Position numbers and translations under genes: made by a program
Notes under the pieces: generated by a model
Databases searched by the model: none
Told to the model about the DNA's origin: nothing
The model's input: the letters and a program-made list of their open reading frames with translations, nothing else
Part shown: positions 9,095-18,882 of the stretch, one piece after another
How the letters are laid out: the number at the start of each line of letters is the position of its first letter
Position numbering within the stretch: the first letter of the stretch is position 1
Source: Joyebacterum sp964521425
GTDB taxonomy: Bacteria; Joyebacterota; Joyebacteria; Joyebacterales; Joyebacteraceae
DNA length: 64,000 nt
Direction: 5' to 3'
Assembly (NCBI GenBank): GCA_964521425.1
Contig: CAZFRO010000004.1
Location: forward strand, 85,276-149,275

Positions 9095-12000
9095 CTAGGA
9101 GAGGAGCTTCCCGAGTTTCATACCGAGCATGCTGCCGGCGGAGGCTGGATCAATCCCCATGGGGATCGATCGCTCCGCCGGTTCGCCATTTGGGCCACCT
9201 CGCACGAACAGCAGAACGACCTCTTCGACGGGTCGCCTGAGGATCTTCGTGAGAGCGAGACCGTAGGTGAGAGCCTGAGGTTTGTAGTGCTCCTCAAGCG
9301 CGTCAAGCCCGCCGGGACCGAGGAGATTGGTCTTGTAGTCGACTATCACAAGCTTGCCATCCTCCTCGAAGACGAGATCGAGCGAGCCCTCAAGGAACCC
9401 ACGACCGTGGGGAAGACAGAACGGCATCTCCTTCAGGATGAGATCGGCGTTTCTGGCACGGACCATCACATCCGACTCCAACATGCCCTCCACCAGAGCC
9501 GCGGCCGCTTCTGCCTCATCGTTGTCGAGCCCACCTGTTGTCGCGAGAGCGTGAGCTACCAGAGCCACATCGCTTAGGTCTCGGAGATCGACGCGTTCAA
9601 GGATGGCGTGAAAGAGCGTGCCGAATCTTCGCCCGGAGAATCTGTCCCGCGAAACGGCGGGCNNNNNNNNNNNNNNNNNNNNNNNNNNNNNNNNNNNNNN
9701 NNNNNNNNNNNNNNNNNNNNNNNNNNNNNNNNNNNNNNNNNNNNNNNNNNNNNNNNNNNNNNCGAAACGGCGGGCGCCGCGCCGCCGGAAGGCGCTGCTG
9801 CGCCACTGACGTAGTCGAGCGATGACGGTGTGACCGTGGGAAGCGGGAAGTGGTGCTCCCCTCTGTAGCCGGTAAGCCAATCCCGCCAGTGTTCCTTCTC
9901 CAGGAATGCCTCAGTCTTCTCGTAGTCGACGCCGATGCCTTCGTCGAGATCGAGCCGGACCTCCGAGCGCCGGACGCGCATGAGATCGAGTTCGGCGATG
10001 TCGTAGCTTGTGACAGCGGGATCCCCTGGGATGCCGGATACGGCCCCGACCGGCTCACCGGCCATCTCTCCGAGGATCGTGAGCTTCGTCAGGAGGCCGG
10101 AGTCACTCCCGTCCTTCGTGAACCATGGAACGACGAGGAGGTCGCGTGCCCGCGTGGCAGCGACATAGAGAAGACGTATCAGTTCAGCCTCATGTCGGAG
10201 CTTCTCGAGCTTGAGCGCCTCGGGAAATCCTCGCGTGCAGAACTTGTTCTCTTTCCTTCCGATACCGAGATCGATGCACCCAGTCTGGCGGTCGATGACT
10301 ATTCTTTCGCCCCTGTCCCTGTATCGTCCGAGGTCAGCCAGCACCGTGATGGGGAATTCGAGTCCCTTCGCCTTGTGAACCGTCAGAAGATGAACGAAGT
10401 TGTCGCCCTCCTCGGAGAGCGGTGACTCCGCCTCCTCGGGCGTGAGCTGCGAGATGTCACGAAGCCATCTCACGAACCCCCCAAACGACATGAGTTCATC
10501 CCGCTCCATCGATGCCGCAAGCTCGACGACCTTGAGCAGGTTCGCATGGCGCTGCTCACCCGACGGTTTCAGAAGGAACAGCTCGAGCGCCGACGTCTTG
10601 TCGAAGAGCCTCAGGATCACGCTGACTATGCCGTCGGTGTTTCTGGCTCTATTGAGTTCTCTAAGGAGCGCGAAGGCCTCCTCGACCTCAGTGACTCCGT
10701 CTGAGGAAGGCGAGAGGTAGCTGAGCGCCCCGGTCTGCCACTTCTGCAGGACTACGCAATCGTCGGAGACACCGAAGAACGGGGTTCTGAGGGCGCCGAC
10801 AATGGCGGCGGTGTTGTGCGGGTCTTCGATGGCCGTGAGCACCGTGGCCAACTCCTGAACCTCGCGGCGTATGTAGAATTTCTTCCCACCCAGGATGCGG
10901 TACTCGATCCCGTAGTTGTTGAGTGCATCCTCGTATGCATCCAGCGCGGTCGTGGTTCTGAAGAGAATGGCGATGTCCCTGAGTTCGGGGGAGCGCCAGG
11001 CATTCGTGTCCCTGTCATAGACGAGCTCTCCGCTCGCAGGCAGCTGCTCGATGAATGCGGCCACGGCCGCAGCCTCAAGAGCACGTATCTCGTCGGCGAG
11101 CGGTTTCTCGCCGGCCGGGTAGCCGGGTCCGAGGACGACGACTCCGGAGCCCGTCGAGTCAAGAGGGCGATGTGGGACGAGGGGAGCGTAGTCAGGCTGA
11201 TAGTGATGCCCGTCATCGGGCGAATGCATGATGTCCGAGAAGACGGCGTTGATGCCCTCGACGATGGCCGGCCTTGTCCGGAAATTCTCCACTAGTTCGA
11301 GAACCTCGCCCGAGGAGTTAACGATCTCTTTGGCCTGCTCGTACGTCTCGATGTCGGCTCTGCGGAAGCGGTAGATCGACTGCTTCGGATCACCCACTAT
11401 GAAGAGCTTGCCAGGTTCGACATCAACTTCCTTCCAGTCACGCGCCGCGGTTCCCTTCTTTTCCGCAAGGAAGAAGGCAATCTCACATTGTAGCGGATCG
11501 GTGTCCTGGAACTCATCCACGAGGATTCTGTCGAACGCCTCTTTGAAATGACCGCGAACCTCGACGTTGTCCCTTACGAGATCGCGTGCCTTCGTCAAGA
11601 GGTCCTGGAAATCGAGGACGCCGGAACTTCTCTTCTTCGCCTCGTAGGCCTTGATGAACCCAGCAAGCCAGGCGAGCAGCTCAACGGCGGTGTTGTGGGA
11701 GACATCCTGCTGGAGTGCGTCCCGCCTCTCTGCAAGGTCAGCCGAACGCGCCCGAAGGTTGGCGAGAACGTCTCCTTCCCAGTTCTCCTTCTTTCCCTTG
11801 CCGCTCTTCGGGAAAAGCTTCACGTGCTTGAGGGCGTATGCGGCCTTCGCTTCCTCCGGCAGCATCCCGAGTTCATCGACCTGACGAGCGAAGGCGCGGA
11901 TCGCGATTGCACCCTTATCGTCCGGGTCCTTGCAGTGCCGCTCCGAGAGATCGAGGAAGTCCCGAGCAACCGTCACGAGTTCGCTTAAGTAAGCACCAGT

Positions 12001-12645
12001 GTCGGGAGGTGCTACGGGAGCTGGCACGAGCTCGATACAGTCCCTGTTATTGATGAGCAGGAACGCCAGATCTCTGATGCCGGAGAGGGTCAAACCGAGT
12101 GCCTGGCTCTGGCCGACGGAATCCGGCAGCTTCCCGGTCAGCTCACCCTCCAGCCACTCCTCCCACGATTCAGTCAGCAGCACCGTCTGCTTGAGAGCGT
12201 CAGCCACTCCGAAGTTGGGATCCACGGCCGCCTCGACCGGGCGCTCCTTCAGGAGGCGCGTGCAGAATCCGTGAATGGTCGAGACCTGCGCGCGGTCAAT
12301 CTCGTGGAGGGCCGTTCGGAACCTGTCCCGCTCCTCCGACGTCAGTGCGGGGTGCCCGGACCCTGCGGATGTGGCTCTCGATTCGTCGTGCTCAACTGCG
12401 AGTCCCTCCTCGAGCCTCGAGCGCAGACGGACACGGAGTTCACCCGCAGCCTTCTCGGTAAATGTGATCGCGACTACGCGCGTGATTCCGACACCGCTCC
12501 TGACGAGCGCAAGGAGCCGGTCAATCAGGACGCTGGTTTTGCCGGTTCCTGCACCTGCCTCGACGAGATAGGTGTGGGCGAGACCGCCATCGAGTCCGGA
12601 GGCGAGGCGTCTGGCGCGCGCGTCTGTGGTTGTCTTGTCGCTCAT
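9095..12645 (-). CDS. addA: AddA: ATP-dependent helicase/nuclease subunit A, interrupted by assembly gap
   Basis: This UvrD-family helicase carries a C-terminal PD-(D/E)XK nuclease and, with AddB, processes double-strand DNA ends for recombination. Visible motifs are Walker A A-G-A-G-T-G-K-T (about residues 30-37), Walker B D-E-F-Q-D-T-D, V-G-D-P-K-Q-S-I-Y-R-F-R, and the nuclease G-x-L-D-L-V ... V-D-Y-K-T-N near the end. The ATG at 12645 shares a base with the addB stop (TGATG), so the pair is translationally coupled. The 100-N gap (9663-9762) shifts the frame. Both gap edges carry the same 13 bases, and removing the Ns plus one copy (113 bases) restores one frame of 1145 residues reading P-A-V-S-R-D-R-F across the join. 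The gene is probably intact. Confidence 0.93.
9663..9762. other. Assembly gap (100 N) with duplicated 13-bp edges
   Basis: There are exactly 100 Ns. The 13 bases CGAAACGGCGGGC precede the run (9650-9662) and are repeated immediately after it (9763-9775). This is the signature of two contigs that actually overlap but were joined with a default-size gap. Collapsing it removes 113 bases and restores the addA frame. Confidence 0.97.
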
Positions 12646-15600
12646 CACTTGATTCCCGCCAGTCCGTTTACGAAGGACTGTGCTCGTCTGTCACCGTTCT
12701 TCATGACGGCGAGCGGTAGGCTTGTGGATGCACACGCATCCGCGTAGTCGCAGTTCTTGCACCGTCGGTCATCGCTCGGATACGGGAAGAAAAGGCCGTG
12801 CGAGATCGAGTGGATGATGAAACCGATGGCCTTCGAGAGATCGTCCATGCGCTCTTCAAGCTCATCGGATGTGAGCGCAGTTGAGGTGACGCCTCCCGGC
12901 GCTGAGATGTACAGGTACTCGGCCAGCTTGACCGTGGCCCCTGGACTCCTGTCCGCAAGCATGCGCCGTGCGGCGAGGATGTAGATAGGAAGCTGGAGAC
13001 GCTTGCCCTGCTCGAACATCTTCGGTTCCTTCTTGCCGCGCGACCACCGCTTCCCGGTCTTGTAGTCGATGACCCGGGCCTCTCCCGTGCCGGGAGCGAT
13101 GTCTATTCTGTCGATCTTCCCGCTGAACTCGACCTCAACTCCGCCGAAGGCCTTAAACGGCACTCCATCCGAGAGGAAGAGCTCGGGGTCGTCGCCGGTT
13201 CGCGGCTCACCGCCGAAGCGAGCCTCGAAGTAGGTCGGCACGAAGCCGTCGTCCTCTCTCAACTCGGCGGCGAGCCACAGGGCCAGGTTGACCTCGAGCC
13301 GCTTGAGTTCCAGGTCTCGCGCCCCGGCATACCCAGGCAAGTACTGGCCGCTTCCATCCAGGAGTCGTCGGGCGACCCCTTGGAGCTCGTCGAGATCGTC
13401 TATCGAGAGTGGAAGCCGACCCGCCTCGCGCCGACTCCTCATGAACTTCTCGAGGATTGCGTGGTAGAGGCTGCCGCGTTCGAGCGGTGAAAGCTCAAAT
13501 GCCTCCCTGGGTTCGTCTGTCGGCTCGATATCGAGAACGCGCTCAAGGAAGTACTTGAACGGGCAGGATGCATAGCCCTCAAGTGAAGTAGGGGAGATGC
13601 GTCTTTCAGGTGTGAGTCCACCCTCTCGAAATCCAGCGAGTTCGCGCGCCGCGGCGAGGGCCTCCGTCGACTCGAGTGCACCGTCGAACCTCGTGAATGC
13701 GGGTGTCGTCCACCGTGTCGTCTCCATCTCGATGCGTCTTGGGAGCGGCCCGGCTTCACGAAGGAGGTACGCGATCTCCCCGGCTCCCGTGCCCTCCATG
13801 GCATTGAGGATTGAGCATCCGTCGAACTCGTGCTCAGTGAGTGCGTGCGCCCGGTCCTTCGGGAAACGCCTCGAGAGTGGTGCACGCTTCACAAGCGGGC
13901 TCGACTCGAACGACCTGTAATCCTGGCGCTTCCCTGTCAGCGCCTCAAGCACACGCAGCATGAAGACCGACGGGATCCGTGGCCTGGCGGTGGCCGGATC
14001 CAGACGAGGGTAGCTCAGGATCAGAGCATCGGTCGCAGCGGAGACCGCGAGTCGGAAGAGCAGCTTCTCCTCATCGATGCCCTCTCCCTTGATGGGAAGA
14101 AGATAGAGAGGGTCGTTCCGTCTGGCCGCGTTCAGCTTCAGACGCTCACGGTCGAGCAGGATAGGGTCCTGACGGTGGCCGAGCGGGAACTGCTTCTCCA
14201 CAAGACCCGGGACGACGACGATCGGATAGGGAAGGCCTCTGGCCGACATGAGATTGAGAACGGTCGGTCCTCCCTGGCCGAATCTCTCGGAGCGGGGGCC
14301 GGGTTCAGCAAGCGTCGTGCGCACAAGCTCGCCGAATCGCGCGAGTGTGATCGTGCCGGCGATACTGGACAGGGCCTTCAGTCCATCGATCACGGCGAGA
14401 ACGAACACTCTCTCCGGGGTCTCCCTCGTCCAGACAGTCAGAAGCGTCGAGAACACCGTGGCGTATCTCTCCACCGTGGCTCGCTGGGGCACGGCCTCGA
14501 GTTCGGGAAGAAGCGCCTTGAGAAGAGCGAGAAGTGAGCGGATAGCGCCGCATATGTGAGTGTGCCTCCCGCCGAATCTGCTGCCGGGAGGAGCTGTCTC
14601 CACACGAGAGAGAAGTGAGGCGAGCTTCCTGGGCCACGTCACGGCTCCAGCCGTAATGCCCGCGAGCGCCGCGGCCTTTGCCCAGTCGCCGACCGGTGCG
14701 GAATCGCCCTCGAACACTGCATGCTTGGGATCGAGATCGGCCACATTGAGAAACTCGATGATCTCAGTCCGGGCATAGTCTGACTCCATGGCGCCAATGA
14801 GTCTGACCAGTCCCATGCCGGGCCGGGTACGTGCGAGCGGGCGCGGTGTCTCGATGTATGGGTCTGCGCCGAGAAGTCCCAGTTCCTCTGTGAAGAGCTC
14901 GGAGTAGCGTGATGGTGTGCGTGTGAGGATGGCGACATTCTGGAATTGCTCTTCGCGGCCATCAAGCTCGATGGCCAGCGTTCGGACATCCTCTCTTGCC
15001 TCTCTTGCCTCACCCGGAGCTGAGATGATCAGAGTCTCAGCCGGGAGTGGGACATCGCGCCCATCCTCTTCGGGAAGTGCGCTGTGCTCGAACCCGAGTG
15101 AGAGGAACCAGTCGAGTGTCGGTCGCGCGTACGTCCAATCCTCTGTGTCGAGATAGGGGAAGAAGACGGTCACTTCGCTCGCCCCGATACACACGGCAAC
15201 AAGTCGCCTCTGAAGCGAGTTCAGGTCGTAGAAACCGTAGACGGTGAGTGGAGTTGGAACCAGTGCCGGTTCATCCCTGATGCGGTCCGCGGCCGCCGAC
15301 ATCATGTCTGCGTCGTCGATCCATCCGCCATCATCCAGCTCTCGCTCGTACGCCCTCCATATCTTCGTGAGCGCTACGATCTTGCCGGACTTCGAGAGAT
15401 CGGGTAGATGGGCGAGTTTCGCTGCCGCGCTCAAGGAGTCCGGGTCGTAGCCCGCCTCCTTGAGGCTCATAACGGCGTCTCTCAGGGCCGTCCCGAGGCC
15501 GGGCCGATCCGCAATCGCCGCGAAGTAGCCCTTGTCTGCTATCCCCGAGTCGAGGAGGCGGCGGATTATCAGCTCATCGCCCCGCTTTGGAAGAAGCGCC

Positions 15601-15863
15601 CGTCTCTCACTTCCTGATGCCGAGAGAGCGAGGTCCTTGAGCGTGGTGAAGCTCACATTGGCGTGACCACCGGTGGCCGCGGCCAGCTCCCGAGAGAGCC
15701 TGATTCCGAGGAGGTTGCCGGGAACGACGACGGCGCCGACGCCGAGAGGTGCCGTCTCCGCGGCCTCCCTGAGATGCGCAAGGAGTGCGCCCTCAAGCCC
15801 GGAGTGAAACTCACCGGTGATGAGCATCGATCCAGGCCGGGCTAGCTTCTGCTTGTCCGTCAT
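12645..15863 (-). CDS. addB: AddB-type nuclease subunit with Fe-S cluster
   Basis: This partner of AddA is about 1072 residues from ATG 15863. The frame extends to a GTG at 15959, but that would overlap the upstream gene by 43 bases and adds atypical sequence. The C-terminal PD-(D/E)XK nuclease is clear (G-K-I-D-R-I-D ... V-I-D-Y-K-T-G-K). The four iron-sulphur ligands fit the AddB pattern: one Cys in A-S-C-P-F-K-Y-F and C-x2-C-x5-C near the C-terminus. The N-terminal nucleotide-binding loop is degenerate (T-G-E-F-H-S-G-L-E-G, no G-K-T), so ATPase activity probably resides only in AddA. The order addB-addA with a TGATG overlap is the usual operon arrangement. Confidence 0.9.
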   Translation of the reverse strand: MTDKQKLARPGSMLITGEFHSGLEGALLAHLREAAETAPLGVGAVVVPGNLLGIRLSRELAAATGGHANVSFTTLKDLALSASGSERRALLPKRGDELIIRRLLDSGIADKGYFAAIADRPGLGTALRDAVMSLKEAGYDPDSLSAAAKLAHLPDLSKSGKIVALTKIWRAYERELDDGGWIDDADMMSAAADRIRDEPALVPTPLTVYGFYDLNSLQRRLVAVCIGASEVTVFFPYLDTEDWTYARPTLDWFLSLGFEHSALPEEDGRDVPLPAETLIISAPGEAREAREDVRTLAIELDGREEQFQNVAILTRTPSRYSELFTEELGLLGADPYIETPRPLARTRPGMGLVRLIGAMESDYARTEIIEFLNVADLDPKHAVFEGDSAPVGDWAKAAALAGITAGAVTWPRKLASLLSRVETAPPGSRFGGRHTHICGAIRSLLALLKALLPELEAVPQRATVERYATVFSTLLTVWTRETPERVFVLAVIDGLKALSSIAGTITLARFGELVRTTLAEPGPRSERFGQGGPTVLNLMSARGLPYPIVVVPGLVEKQFPLGHRQDPILLDRERLKLNAARRNDPLYLLPIKGEGIDEEKLLFRLAVSAATDALILSYPRLDPATARPRIPSVFMLRVLEALTGKRQDYRSFESSPLVKRAPLSRRFPKDRAHALTEHEFDGCSILNAMEGTGAGEIAYLLREAGPLPRRIEMETTRWTTPAFTRFDGALESTEALAAARELAGFREGGLTPERRISPTSLEGYASCPFKYFLERVLDIEPTDEPREAFELSPLERGSLYHAILEKFMRSRREAGRLPLSIDDLDELQGVARRLLDGSGQYLPGYAGARDLELKRLEVNLALWLAAELREDDGFVPTYFEARFGGEPRTGDDPELFLSDGVPFKAFGGVEVEFSGKIDRIDIAPGTGEARVIDYKTGKRWSRGKKEPKMFEQGKRLQLPIYILAARRMLADRSPGATVKLAEYLYISAPGGVTSTALTSDELEERMDDLSKAIGFIIHSISHGLFFPYPSDDRRCKNCDYADACASTSLPLAVMKNGDRRAQSFVNGLAGIK

Positions 15864-15916
15864 CTTGTGGAACTTCCGATGGGTGGGGCGTGCTTCGACA
15901 GCTGCGAAAACCGCTG

Positions 15917-16444
15917 CTAGTCGTCTTCGCGCAGGATCATCTTCCGGTCGACGAACCACCGTTCGGGGTCGGTCAGGTAGCCCTGCATGTCCTCGAGAAG
16001 CTTCAGGTGATCCGTCTCTTCTCTGGAGAGCACATCAAACAGGTGTCGTCCCTCCGCGGTGCTACACTCCAGTGCACACTGTTTGTACAGAGCTGTTGCC
16101 CTCTTCTCGAGATCTATCGCCGTCGCATACGCCTCGGCCGGATCCATGTCTCCGTCCAGGCTTCCGGCAGATGCTGTGCTGTATATCGTGTGGATGGCCT
16201 TCTCGAGTGATGCCAGGGAGGGGGAGGCGTCGATCTCCGGTGTGACGTCGCCTCCGTCGAGGAACGTGGCCAGCGATTCGATGGTATCGATGTGGCGGTT
16301 CTCCTCCTTGGCCAGCATCGTGAAGGCCGCCCTCGTGAGCTTGTGAGCAGCGTGCGTCGAGGCACGAACATAGAAATCGTTGCCGTCCCGTTCCGTCTGG
16401 AGGGCATGTGCCACACGGTCCTTGTCTGTTCGCATCTCCGCCAT
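15917..16444 (-). CDS. Ferritin-like diiron protein (rubrerythrin-type), copy 2
   Basis: The 175-residue protein starts at ATG 16444 behind AGGGAG. It has the four-helix diiron pattern: E-R-D-G-N-D-F-Y in helix 1, E-E-N-R-H (ExxH) in helix 2, E-K-R-A-T-A-L-Y in helix 3 and E-E-T-D-H (ExxH) in helix 4. There is no rubredoxin-like C-terminal domain. It is a close paralogue of the gene just upstream (39-base gap), so the pair arose by tandem duplication. Such proteins usually handle peroxide or store and sense iron; which applies here cannot be told. It lies 53 bases before addB on the same strand. Confidence 0.85.
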   Translation of the reverse strand: MAEMRTDKDRVAHALQTERDGNDFYVRASTHAAHKLTRAAFTMLAKEENRHIDTIESLATFLDGGDVTPEIDASPSLASLEKAIHTIYSTASAGSLDGDMDPAEAYATAIDLEKRATALYKQCALECSTAEGRHLFDVLSREETDHLKLLEDMQGYLTDPERWFVDRKMILREDD

Positions 16445-16482
16445 GCGGGCTCCCTGATCAGACGGAATACGGAGGAGGGAGA

Positions 16483-17007
16483 CTACCCTCCATCCATCAT
16501 CGTCGCACCCCTGTCGGTGAACCACTGCTCTGAGTTGGTTACATACCTCAGCATGTCCTCAAGCAGACTCAAGTGGTCCTGCTCTTCCACATACAGCACA
16601 TCGAACACCCGCTTGGCCTCACTCGTCTCGCACTCCTGTGAGTACTGGTAGTAGAGGGCCGCGACTCTCTTCTCCAGCTCTACGGCTTTCGCATATGCCT
16701 CCGCCGGATCGAGGTCACCTTCGACCATCTCCCGGGATGCGGTTCCGTAGATCGTGCTGATCGCGTTCTCGAGGTCTTTGAGACTCGGTGAATCAGGATC
16801 GAGGTCTGCGTCTTTGCCATCCAGGAACTTGGCGAGAGATTCGATGATGGTGACGTGACGAACCTCTTCCTTGGCGAGCGTCTCGAACGCGGCGCGCGCG
16901 AGCTTGTGTGCGGTGTGCTTGGAGGCGTGCTCGTAGAAGCTGGTTCCATCCCGTTCGGTCTGCAGGGCGTGCTCGACACGTCCCTTGTCCGATGTAGGCT
17001 CAGGCAT
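16483..17007 (-). CDS. Ferritin-like diiron protein (rubrerythrin-type), copy 1
   Basis: The start is ATG 17007 with GGAAGGAG upstream; the longer frame to 17166 has no support and would run past the promoter. The protein has 174 residues. The diiron ligand set is complete: E in T-E-R-D-G-T-S-F-Y, E-E-V-R-H (ExxH), E in V-E-L-E-K-R, and E-E-Q-D-H (ExxH). A sigma-70-like promoter lies about 60 bases upstream (17067-17095, minus strand), making this the probable first gene of a unit running through its paralogue and possibly addB-addA. A cytoplasmic oxidative-stress role (peroxide reduction) is inference from the family. Confidence 0.86.
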   Translation of the reverse strand: MPEPTSDKGRVEHALQTERDGTSFYEHASKHTAHKLARAAFETLAKEEVRHVTIIESLAKFLDGKDADLDPDSPSLKDLENAISTIYGTASREMVEGDLDPAEAYAKAVELEKRVAALYYQYSQECETSEAKRVFDVLYVEEQDHLSLLEDMLRYVTNSEQWFTDRGATMMDGG

Positions 17008-17066
17008 GCTCGCTCCTTCCACGATATCGGTGCGTTCCCGTGTGCGGCGGGTTCCTGAATAGAGCA

Positions 17067-17095
17067 ATCGTACTACATGGCTGCCGCGCAGACAA
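17067..17095 (-). promoter_or_regulatory. Sigma-70-like promoter for the ferritin-like genes
   Basis: On the minus strand, -35 TTGTCT (17095-17090) and -10 TACGAT (17072-17067) are separated by exactly 17 bases. The predicted start lies near 17060, about 50 bases before the ATG at 17007. Confidence 0.6.
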
Positions 17096-17297
17096 TAGCG
17101 GCGATGAGCCACGATGATCCGGCGCGATTGCCCCTCTAGCCACTGCGCCGTCACCAGGAGCGCCACGACAGGGGAAGATGGTGAATCGGTAGCGGCAGGG
17201 AGGCATCAGAGTACACAGACTGCGCCAATCCGGGAGGATACCGATCGACACACGGGGACCCCGCGCGGAAGCGAGCGGGGGAACAAGGAGATCCAGC

Positions 17298-17483
17298 GTG
17301 AAGGTGAGCGTTGACAGGGACACGTGTATCGGATGTGGGGTCTGTCCCAGCATCTGTCCAAGCGTGTTCGAAATGGACGAAGACAGGTCGAGTACGAAGG
17401 TGGATGTTGTGCCTGAGGGTGATGAGGATGCTGCAAGAGAAGCGGCGGAGAGCTGCCCCGTGGAGGCCATCGAGATAGACTAG
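17298..17483 (+). CDS. Single-cluster [4Fe-4S] ferredoxin
   Basis: The 61-residue protein starts at GTG 17298, seven bases after AAGGAG. Cluster ligands are C10-x2-C13-x2-C16 and a distal C-P near residue 53, as in Thermotoga-type monocluster ferredoxins; a further Cys at 20 can pair in a disulphide in this family. It is a small cytoplasmic electron carrier and a plausible acceptor for the indolepyruvate oxidoreductase encoded 1 kb away on the other strand. It is monocistronic and convergent with endonuclease III. Confidence 0.9.
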   Translation: MKVSVDRDTCIGCGVCPSICPSVFEMDEDRSSTKVDVVPEGDEDAAREAAESCPVEAIEID

Positions 17484-17508
17484 CCAGCGCGCACGGTAGG
17501 GACCAGGA

Positions 17509-17534
17509 GGGGGCGGACTATGTCCGGCCCCTTT
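17509..17534. terminator. Hairpin between convergent ferredoxin and nth
   Basis: GGGG-CGGAC (17510-17518) pairs with GTCCG-GCCCC (17522-17531) with one bulged base and a three-base loop, followed by TTT on the plus strand. It lies 25 bases after the ferredoxin stop and abuts the nth stop at 17536, so it may serve both genes. Confidence 0.6.
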
Positions 17535-17535
17535 G

Positions 17536-18273
17536 CTATTTCCTCACAACCCAGGTGATCTCTCCCGCCGATTCCCGGGCCGGGCAGTCCTTGGCTATGA
17601 CACAACGACTGCAGTCGGGCTTCCGGGCGTAGCACGTCTCACGGCCGTGCCAGTTGACGAAGAGGGAGAAGTCGGACCAGCGGCGCTTCGGGACGATCGC
17701 CTGGAGTTCAAACTCTATCCTGACCGGATCCATCTCCGCTGTCATGCCGAGTCGCCGCGAGATGCGTCTGAAGTGTGTGTCGACGATGATGCCCTGGCCG
17801 TCAAACGCATGGGCCAGGAGCACATTTGCTGACTTCCTTCCTATGCCCCTTAACGCGGTCAGCTCCTCTATCGAGCCCGGAACCTCTCCGCCGTGCTTCT
17901 CGATGAGGTCTGCAGCGCTCTCTCTGATGGCCCTGGCCTTGTTCCGGAAGAACCCTGTGGAACGTACCTCGTTCTCCAGAACATCCTGTGAGGCAGCCGC
18001 CCAGTCGGACGGCTCACGGTACTTCTTAAACAGGGAAGCTGTGACCTCGTTGACCCGCTTGTCGGTGCACTGCGCCGACAGGATGGTCGCCACCATGAGT
18101 TCAAGGGGAGAGGAGTAGTTGAGTGGAACGTGAGCGTCAGGGTACGCCTTCTTGAGAGCGCGCAGGATTCTGAGCGCTCGCTTCCGCATATCATCAGGGA
18201 TCTCGTCCCATGGTCCCCGCACATCGGTAGTGCCACCGGCCCTGCCGGACTTCGCCGCCAAGAGCACCTCCAC
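17536..18273 (-). CDS. nth: Endonuclease III (DNA glycosylase/AP lyase)
   Basis: This base-excision repair enzyme removes oxidised pyrimidines. The helix-hairpin-helix shows L-R-G-I-G-R-K-S-A-N with the catalytic Lys, followed by V-D-T-H-F-R-R with the catalytic Asp. The [4Fe-4S] ligands are C-x6-C-x2-C-x5-C near the C-terminus. The GTG start at 18273 lies eight bases after the iorB stop and gives 245 residues. An in-frame ATG at 18189 matches the usual family start (M-R-K-R-A-L-R-I-L) but has no clear ribosome-binding site, so the first 28 residues are uncertain. It is the last gene of an apparent iorA-iorB-nth unit. Confidence 0.95.
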   Translation of the reverse strand: MEVLLAAKSGRAGGTTDVRGPWDEIPDDMRKRALRILRALKKAYPDAHVPLNYSSPLELMVATILSAQCTDKRVNEVTASLFKKYREPSDWAAASQDVLENEVRSTGFFRNKARAIRESAADLIEKHGGEVPGSIEELTALRGIGRKSANVLLAHAFDGQGIIVDTHFRRISRRLGMTAEMDPVRIEFELQAIVPKRRWSDFSLFVNWHGRETCYARKPDCSRCVIAKDCPARESAGEITWVVRK

Positions 18274-18281
18274 CCGAACAG

Positions 18282-18857
18282 CTAGCCGGAGACGGCCGCA
18301 CGGCCGAGCTCGAGCGCCTTGATGTTTGTCTCGATCGTCTTCTTAGGAACGCGCGCCTCGATGGCGGCCTTCCACTCGTCTTCGGTGAAATCGAGGAAGA
18401 TCGAGAACGCACCCAGCATCACGATGTTGACCGCCCGCAAGTGGCCGGCTTCCTTCGCGAGCGCGAGAGCATCCACAAACATGGCGTCAGAGATACGCTC
18501 CGTGATCTTGCGCGCGACGGTCGGGGGATATGTGTCCATACCGCTCGGTACGATCTCCTGCGAGTTGACGATGACCTTGCCGCCGGGCTTCACGAACTGA
18601 ATCCAGCGCAGCGCCTCCATCTTCTCGAACGATACAAGGATGTCAGCTTCACCCTCAGCGATAACGGGCGAATGGACCTCCTTGCCGTACCGGACGTGAC
18701 TTACGACGGAGCCGCCTCGCTGTGCCATCCCGTGAACTTCGCTCTTCTTGACGTCGAGCCCCTTTGCGAGCGCCATGTCCGCCAGGATCTCGCTGGCAAG
18801 GAGGATTCCCTGCCCACCGACGCCGCAGATGAAAACGTCTGTTGTCTTGTTCGCCAT
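18282..18857 (-). CDS. iorB: Indolepyruvate ferredoxin oxidoreductase, beta subunit
   Basis: The 191-residue gamma-domain subunit of the 2-oxoacid:ferredoxin oxidoreductase family starts at ATG 18857 behind GGAGGAG. The near N-terminal G-V-G-G-Q-G-I-L and the segment E-V-H-G-M-A-Q-R-G-G are diagnostic. With IorA it oxidatively decarboxylates aryl pyruvates, made from aromatic amino acids by transamination, to aryl acetyl-CoA, reducing ferredoxin. It follows iorA by 25 bases. Confidence 0.94.
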   Translation of the reverse strand: MANKTTDVFICGVGGQGILLASEILADMALAKGLDVKKSEVHGMAQRGGSVVSHVRYGKEVHSPVIAEGEADILVSFEKMEALRWIQFVKPGGKVIVNSQEIVPSGMDTYPPTVARKITERISDAMFVDALALAKEAGHLRAVNIVMLGAFSIFLDFTEDEWKAAIEARVPKKTIETNIKALELGRAAVSG

Positions 18858-18882
18858 CTGAGTCTCCTCCACGTGACGTCGG

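Noticed and set aside
9095..9880. Separate small nuclease gene downstream of addA
   Set aside because: It is the C-terminal nuclease part of AddA, displaced into another frame only by the artificial gap.
15864..15959. N-terminal extension of addB to GTG 15959
   Set aside because: It would overlap the upstream diiron gene, lacks a ribosome-binding site and adds Arg-rich sequence not typical of AddB.
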